This document shows positions 59,925 through 64,000 of a stretch of DNA of 64,000 nt, one piece after another. The position numbers and the translations under genes are program-made. The stretch comes from an uncultured Eubacteriales bacterium (lineage in GTDB: Bacteria; Bacillota; Clostridia; Lachnospirales; Lachnospiraceae). How positions within the stretch are numbered: the first letter of the stretch is position 1; each line of letters starts with the position of its first letter. Under the pieces are notes generated by a model. That model was given only the letters and a program-made list of their open reading frames with translations. It made no database searches and was not told the DNA's origin. Location of the stretch: assembly GCA_949292785.1 (NCBI GenBank), contig CASFBK010000001.1:124001-188000 (forward strand), written 5' to 3'.

Positions 59925-60803
59925 ATGATTAAGAGCATGACGGGCTTCGGACGCTGTGAACTTACGGAAAAGGAACGCAAAATTACCGTAGAGATGAAAG
60001 CGGTAAATCACCGGTATCTGGATGTAAATATCAAGATGCCGAAGAAGCTGAATTTTTTTGAAAGCAGTATCCGCAGTCTTTTGAAAGAGTATATTCAGCG
60101 CGGAAAGGTAGATATTTTTATTGCCTATGAAGATTATACGGAAAATAATGTAATACTGAAATATAATCAGGAGCTGGCGGCAGAGTATGTAAAATACATA
60201 GGACAGATGGCAGAACAGTTTTCCCTGAACAATGATTTGCAGGCATCTACCCTTTCACGATACCCGGAAGTGTTGACGATGGAAGAGCAGACAGTAGATG
60301 AAGATGCTTTATGGGCAACATTGGAACAGGCTGTCCGCGGTGCGGCAGAGCAGTTCGTTGAGACACGAATCAAAGAGGGCAATAATCTGAAAGAGGATTT
60401 ATTCCGGAAGTTAGATGGAATGTTACTATATGTAGAAGAAATCGAAAAGCGTTCTCCTGAAATTATTGCAGAATATCGCCAGAAACTCCAGGATAAGGTA
60501 AATGAGCTTTTGGCAGATGCACAGATAGATGAGAACCGTCTGGTAACGGAAGTTACTATTTTTGCGGATAAGATATGTACGGATGAAGAGACGGTTCGCT
60601 TAAAGAGTCATATCCTCGCCACCAAGGAAACACTTTCACAGGGTGGAAGTATCGGAAGAAAGCTTGACTTTATTGCGCAGGAGATGAATCGGGAAGCCAA
60701 CACCATTCTTTCTAAGGCAAATGACCTTACGGTTTCCGATATTGCAATTAATTTAAAGACGGATATTGAAAAGGTAAGAGAGCAGATTCAGAATATTGAA
60801 TAA
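59925..60803 (+). CDS. yicC: YicC family endoribonuclease
   Basis: 292 residues. IKSMTGFGRCELTEKERKITVEMKAVNHRYLDVNIKMP split over the first 40 residues is the YicC signature, and ETVRLKSHILATKETL with GGSIGRKLDFIAQEMNREANTILSKAND is the C-terminal DUF1732 block. The Bacillus homologue is YloC; E. coli YicC cleaves RNA. AGGAGG precedes the start. Followed by gmk after 14 bases. Confidence 0.93.
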   Translation: MIKSMTGFGRCELTEKERKITVEMKAVNHRYLDVNIKMPKKLNFFESSIRSLLKEYIQRGKVDIFIAYEDYTENNVILKYNQELAAEYVKYIGQMAEQFSLNNDLQASTLSRYPEVLTMEEQTVDEDALWATLEQAVRGAAEQFVETRIKEGNNLKEDLFRKLDGMLLYVEEIEKRSPEIIAEYRQKLQDKVNELLADAQIDENRLVTEVTIFADKICTDEETVRLKSHILATKETLSQGGSIGRKLDFIAQEMNREANTILSKANDLTVSDIAINLKTDIEKVREQIQNIE

Positions 60804-60817
60804 AGAGGTTCGTGAAC

Positions 60818-61453
60818 ATGAAGAACAAAGGAATATTAACTGTGGTTTCCGGTTTTTCCGGTTCGGGAAAAGGAACCATTATGAAGGAACTAATGGCAAA
60901 TTACAGTGATGTTTATGCATTAAGCATTTCTGCCACTACCAGAGCGCCACGTCCCGGGGAAACACATGGAAAAGAGTACTTTTTTGTAAGCAAAGAAGAA
61001 TTCGAAGGGATGATTGCGGGAGAAGAATTGATTGAATATGCGCAATATGTCAATAATTATTATGGAACTCCCAGAGATTACGTGTTTGAGCAGTTAGAAA
61101 ATGGGAAAGATGTTATTTTAGAAATTGAGATTCAGGGAGCCTTGAAGGTGAAAGAGAAATATCCGGATACGTTATTACTGTTTGTTTCTCCGCCGGATGC
61201 CGCAGAATTAAAAAAACGTCTGACGAACAGAGGAACCGAGGATGCAGCCACCATCGCTTCCCGATTAAGCCGTGCATGGCAGGAGGCCCAGGGCGTAGAG
61301 AATTACGACTATTTTGTAATAAATGATGTTTTAGAGGATTGTGTGAAGAAAGTTCATGGGATTATTCAGAATGAACATGCAAGAGTATTCCGAAATCAGG
61401 AATTAATTGATACCATTAAAAACGAATTAAAAGAATTTTCAAAAGGAGAATGA
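60818..61453 (+). CDS. gmk: Guanylate kinase
   Basis: Converts GMP to GDP. 211 residues. P-loop VVSGFSGSGKGTIMKEL (about residue 10), ISATTRAPRPGE GMP-binding region, EYFFVSKEEFEGM, YYGTPRDYVFEQLENGKDVILEIEIQGA and RLSRAWQEA are canonical. ATG 60818 is preferred over GTG 60812. Bacillus has remA between yloC and gmk; here the gap is only 14 bases, so remA is missing from its usual place. Confidence 0.97.
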   Translation: MKNKGILTVVSGFSGSGKGTIMKELMANYSDVYALSISATTRAPRPGETHGKEYFFVSKEEFEGMIAGEELIEYAQYVNNYYGTPRDYVFEQLENGKDVILEIEIQGALKVKEKYPDTLLLFVSPPDAAELKKRLTNRGTEDAATIASRLSRAWQEAQGVENYDYFVINDVLEDCVKKVHGIIQNEHARVFRNQELIDTIKNELKEFSKGE

Positions 61454-61458
61454 GAATT

Positions 61459-61710
61459 ATGATGTTACATCCATCTTACACAGATTTAATGAAAGTAGTA
61501 AACAGCGGAGTAGAAATTGGAGAGGAACCTGTTGTAAACAGCCGTTATTCCATCGTGCTTGCAACTGCAAAGCGTGCAAGACAGATTATTGCAGGAGAAG
61601 AACCCTTGATTGATGATGTTGCTGGCAAAAAGCCTTTTTCTGTTGCAGTAGAAGAACTTTACACCGGTAAAGTACAAATTGTCGGTGATGAAGACGATTC
61701 AGAAGAATAA
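61459..61710 (+). CDS. rpoZ: RNA polymerase omega subunit
   Basis: 83 residues. MLHPSYTDLMKVV, NSRYSIVLATAKRARQI and KKPFSVAVEELYTGKV are omega signatures; it assists beta' folding. An ATG at 61450 overlaps the gmk stop but sits two bases from AAAGGAG, so 61459 is more likely. Closes the yicC-gmk-rpoZ operon. Confidence 0.95.
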   Translation: MMLHPSYTDLMKVVNSGVEIGEEPVVNSRYSIVLATAKRARQIIAGEEPLIDDVAGKKPFSVAVEELYTGKVQIVGDEDDSEE

Positions 61711-61734
61711 AACAGCATAAAATCAGAGGTACTT

Positions 61735-61768
61735 TACCACATTGTTCTGAAGTCAAGACAATGTGGTA
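61735..61768 (+). terminator. Hairpin after rpoZ
   Basis: TACCACATTGT (61735-61745) pairs perfectly with ACAATGTGGTA (61758-61768). The following T tract is weak (ATATTTGTTT). Confidence 0.7.
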
Positions 61769-61783
61769 ATATTTGTTTGTTGT

Positions 61784-61814
61784 AATCACTTATTTGTGAA
61801 GTGATAAAGTGGTT
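61784..61814 (+). repeat. 31-nt stem element, copy C
   Basis: AATCACTT, 15 bases, AAGTGGTT on the plus strand, between rpoZ and rimO. It has the same arms and spacing as copies A and B, but is here 21 bases before the rimO start codon rather than in front of a terminator. Confidence 0.6.
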
Positions 61815-61835
61815 GTGTGAAATAATGGAGGAACT

Positions 61836-63167
61836 ATGAAGATTTTATTTGTATCCCTGGGGTGTGATAAAAACCTTGTGGACACGGAATTTATGCTGGG
61901 AACCTTACGGGAAGCCGGACATACTTTTACGAATGATGAAACAGAAGCAGAAGTAATTGTTATCAATAGCTGTTGTTTTATTAATGATGCAAAGGAAGAA
62001 AGCATCAATACTATCTTAGAGATGGCAGAATATAAGGATGCTGGGAGCTGCAAAGTGCTTATTGTTACAGGATGCCTTGCGGAGAGGTATAGAGAAGAGA
62101 TTATAAAAGAGATTCCACAGGTAGATGTAATCCTTGGAACCAACTCTTATGAGGAAATCGCAAAGGCATTAGAAGAAGTACAAAAGCATTCCGGTCAGCA
62201 TTATGAGGCATATAAGCCATTAGAAGGACTTCCTAAGGTAAAGGCGTCACGTTCCCTTACTACCGGAGGCCATTATGCGCACCTTAAGATTGCAGAGGGA
62301 TGTAATAAGAACTGCACATACTGTATTATTCCACATATCCGGGGACGATACCGTAGTGTGCCCATGGAAGAATTACTGAAACAGGCACGTGAATTAGCTG
62401 ACCAGGGGGTAAAGGAATTGATTCTGGTCGCACAGGAAACTACCTTATATGGTGTTGACCTATATGGGGAAAAGTCCCTTCACAAGCTGCTGGATGCATT
62501 AAATGAGATTGCAGGAATTCAGTGGATTCGGATTATGTACTGTTATCCGGAAGAAATCTATGAAGAACTGATTCAGTCTATGAAGCGAAATAAAAAGGTC
62601 TGTCATTATCTGGACATGCCGATACAGCATATTAATAATGAGATATTAAAGCGTATGGGCAGACGTACCACCAAGGAAGAATTAGTAGAAAAGATTTCTC
62701 ATCTGAAACAGGAGATACCGGATATTGCATTACGAACCACATTAATCAGTGGATTTCCGGGGGAGACTCAGGAAATGCACGAAGAACTGATGTATTTCTT
62801 AAATGAAATGGAATTTGACCGTCTGGGAGCATTTCCTTACTCTACGGAGGAAGGAACGCCTGCGGCAGAATTTCCGAATCAAATCGAAGAAGAATTAAAG
62901 TCAGAGTGGCGTGATGAAATCATGGAGCTACAGGAGGAAATCATTTTTGACAAAAACGAGGAAATGAAAGAGCGTGAGCTCTGGGTGATGATAGAAGGTA
63001 AAGTTGATGCTGAAAATGCATATGTGGGTAGAACTTACCGTGATGCACCCGAAATAGATGGGTATGTATTTGTCAATACGGATGAGACCCTTATGACCGG
63101 GGATTTTGTAAAGGTGAAAATAACCGGAGCGTATGAATACGATTTAATAGGAGAGATGATAAGATGA
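61836..63167 (+). CDS. rimO: Ribosomal protein S12 methylthiotransferase RimO
   Basis: Radical-SAM enzyme that methylthiolates Asp of S12. 443 residues. LGCDKNLVDTE, NSCCFINDAKEES and VTGCLAERY supply the auxiliary cluster, EGCNKNCTYCIIPHIRGRYRS the radical SAM cluster (about residue 155) and the C-terminus is a TRAM domain. GGAGG precedes ATG. Its stop overlaps the pgsA start (ATGA). Confidence 0.97.
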   Translation: MKILFVSLGCDKNLVDTEFMLGTLREAGHTFTNDETEAEVIVINSCCFINDAKEESINTILEMAEYKDAGSCKVLIVTGCLAERYREEIIKEIPQVDVILGTNSYEEIAKALEEVQKHSGQHYEAYKPLEGLPKVKASRSLTTGGHYAHLKIAEGCNKNCTYCIIPHIRGRYRSVPMEELLKQARELADQGVKELILVAQETTLYGVDLYGEKSLHKLLDALNEIAGIQWIRIMYCYPEEIYEELIQSMKRNKKVCHYLDMPIQHINNEILKRMGRRTTKEELVEKISHLKQEIPDIALRTTLISGFPGETQEMHEELMYFLNEMEFDRLGAFPYSTEEGTPAAEFPNQIEEELKSEWRDEIMELQEEIIFDKNEEMKERELWVMIEGKVDAENAYVGRTYRDAPEIDGYVFVNTDETLMTGDFVKVKITGAYEYDLIGEMIR

Positions 63168-63706
63168 ATTTACCAAACAAATTAACGATTTTGCGTGTGA
63201 TTTTAATTATTCCGTTCGTGTTGTGTATGTTGCTCCCGGGGGTTGGAGCAGCGGGAAAATATGCAGCTGTTGCAATTTTTATTATTGCCAGCCTGACGGA
63301 TATGCTGGATGGAAAGATTGCAAGAAAAAATAATCTTGTGACCAACTTTGGAAAATTTATGGACCCTTTGGCAGATAAGCTGCTGGTATGCTCTGCCATG
63401 ATTTGTCTGACTGCCAATAATAAGCTGGAGGCATGGATTGTGATTATCATTATCAGCCGTGAATTTATTATCAGCGGTTTCCGTCTGGTGGCTTCGGATA
63501 ATGGTGTAGTAATTGCGGCAAGTTACTGGGGAAAGTTCAAAACAACCTTTCAGATGGTTATGATTGTAATGCTGATTTTGGATTTTGATAATGATATTTA
63601 CCGTGTTTGTGCAACGATTGTTACTTATATTGCATTAATTTTAACTGTAGTTTCCTTGATTGATTATATTGCAAAGAATAAAGAAGTGCTGAAAGAGCAA
63701 AAATAA
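63164..63706 (+). CDS. pgsA: CDP-diacylglycerol--glycerol-3-phosphate 3-phosphatidyltransferase
   Basis: Makes phosphatidylglycerol phosphate, the precursor of PG and of the cardiolipin formed by Cls at 3538. 180 residues and about four to five helices. The CDP-alcohol phosphotransferase motif DMLDGKIARKNN-LVTNFGKFMDPLADK holds the catalytic Asp residues (DG-AR-G-D-D). Start overlaps the rimO stop by four bases. Confidence 0.96.
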   Translation: MNLPNKLTILRVILIIPFVLCMLLPGVGAAGKYAAVAIFIIASLTDMLDGKIARKNNLVTNFGKFMDPLADKLLVCSAMICLTANNKLEAWIVIIIISREFIISGFRLVASDNGVVIAASYWGKFKTTFQMVMIVMLILDFDNDIYRVCATIVTYIALILTVVSLIDYIAKNKEVLKEQK

Positions 63707-63745
63707 GGAACGAAAAAGCTCATTCAGAAAAAGGACGGTAGAATT

Positions 63746-64000
63746 ATGACAGTAGAATTAATATGTGTAGGAACAGAACTTTTGCTTGGAAATATTGTAA
63801 ATACCAATGCGGCGTATATGTCAGAAAAGTGCGCAATGCTCGGACTTTCCATGTATTATCAGAGTGTGGTAGGAGATAATTCTGGAAGATTGGAAGAATT
63901 ATTGCAGACAGCCAAGAATCGTTCCGATATTATTATTTTGTCCGGTGGACTTGGACCCACTCAGGATGACTTGACAAAAGAGACCGCGGCCAGGGTAATG
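63746..64000 (+). CDS. cinA: CinA competence/damage-inducible protein (3' end beyond window)
   Basis: The first 85 residues are visible. [29 protein letters not shown] and [21 protein letters not shown] split over the segment are the MoaB/MogA-like CinA N-terminal signature. Family members also have pyrophosphatase or nicotinamide mononucleotide deamidase domains, which lie outside the window. It follows pgsA by 39 bases, the common rimO-pgsA-cinA-recA order. Confidence 0.93.
   Translation, partial: MTVELICVGTELLLGNIVNTNAAYMSEKCAMLGLSMYYQSVVGDNSGRLEELLQTAKNRSDIIILSGGLGPTQDDLTKETAARVM

Noticed and set aside
1-64000. CRISPR array, tRNA, rRNA, insertion sequence or prophage
   Set aside because: No regularly spaced repeats, no cloverleaf or rRNA motifs, and no transposase, integrase or phage protein was found.

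Overview
The window looks like a chromosomal core segment of an anaerobic, spore-forming Firmicute, most likely a Lachnospiraceae member (Clostridia). The grounds are moderate GC with A/T-rich intergenic DNA, strong AGGAGG ribosome sites and sigma-A promoters; an alpha/beta small acid-soluble spore protein and a GerW/YtfJ spore protein; a complete Rnf complex in the clostridial order C-D-G-E-A-B; a biotin-dependent Na+-pumping decarboxylase; an [FeFe]-hydrogenase-like sensor; and classic Firmicute neighbourhoods (rpsO-pnp, scpA-scpB, cmk-ispH-rpsA, rpmB/asp23-fakA-recG, yicC-gmk-rpoZ). The genus cannot be fixed from the sequence. I see no tRNA, rRNA, CRISPR array, insertion sequence or prophage, and no gene-free stretch above 300 bases.

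Layout. 1-7.2 kb: end of rpsO, pnp with a long leader hairpin, a cytosolic subtilase, cardiolipin synthase, a D,D-carboxypeptidase on the minus strand and a metallophosphoesterase. 7.3-10.9 kb: scpA-scpB (chromosome segregation), a soluble chemoreceptor-like protein and a second D,D-carboxypeptidase. 11.0-16.2 kb: a five-gene operon with one biotin carrier, one Na+ pump (OadB), one OadG-type anchor and two different carboxyltransferases (MmdA/12S-like and OadA/5S-like). 16.4-18.3 kb: a fusion of ferredoxin, [FeFe]-hydrogenase H-domain and chemoreceptor signalling domain, probably an H2 or redox sensor. 18.4-24.1 kb: RpiR regulator, BaiN-like flavoprotein, cmk, ispH, rpsA and cheR. 24.3-30.6 kb: an RNase H-like exonuclease (minus) and the rnf operon. 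30.7-37 kb: MATE exporter, a duplicated CmpB membrane protein, and proB-DUF896-folate cyclo-ligase-proA-GNAT. 37-44.3 kb: ferredoxin-type aldo/keto reductase (minus), miaB, ruvA, a three-gene interruption (GNAT, aldo/keto reductase, CPBP protease), ruvB and zapA. 44.4-52.7 kb: U32 protein, a SEDS/class B PBP pair, NUDIX, an unknown protein, DUF2953, gerW, a DUF2798-like membrane protein behind an attenuator-like leader, and a 45-residue membrane peptide. 52.8-64 kb: rpmB (minus), asp23-fakA-recG, a small spore protein and rqcH (minus), yicC-gmk-rpoZ, rimO-pgsA and the start of cinA.

How the genes fit together. The energy genes (Rnf and the biotin-dependent decarboxylase) both build an ion gradient in anaerobes, and the hydrogenase-like chemoreceptor, soluble receptor and CheR point to redox- or hydrogen-guided behaviour. 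Cell-wall genes (two carboxypeptidases, SEDS+PBP, ZapA) and spore genes are dispersed. The most unusual signals are the hydrogenase-chemoreceptor fusion, the two-carboxyltransferase Na+ pump, a 31-nt RNA-like stem element present three times with fixed 15-nt spacing, a mutually exclusive hairpin leader near 52 kb, a cysteine tail on RnfE, and a CATATAGTA box shared by three promoter regions.
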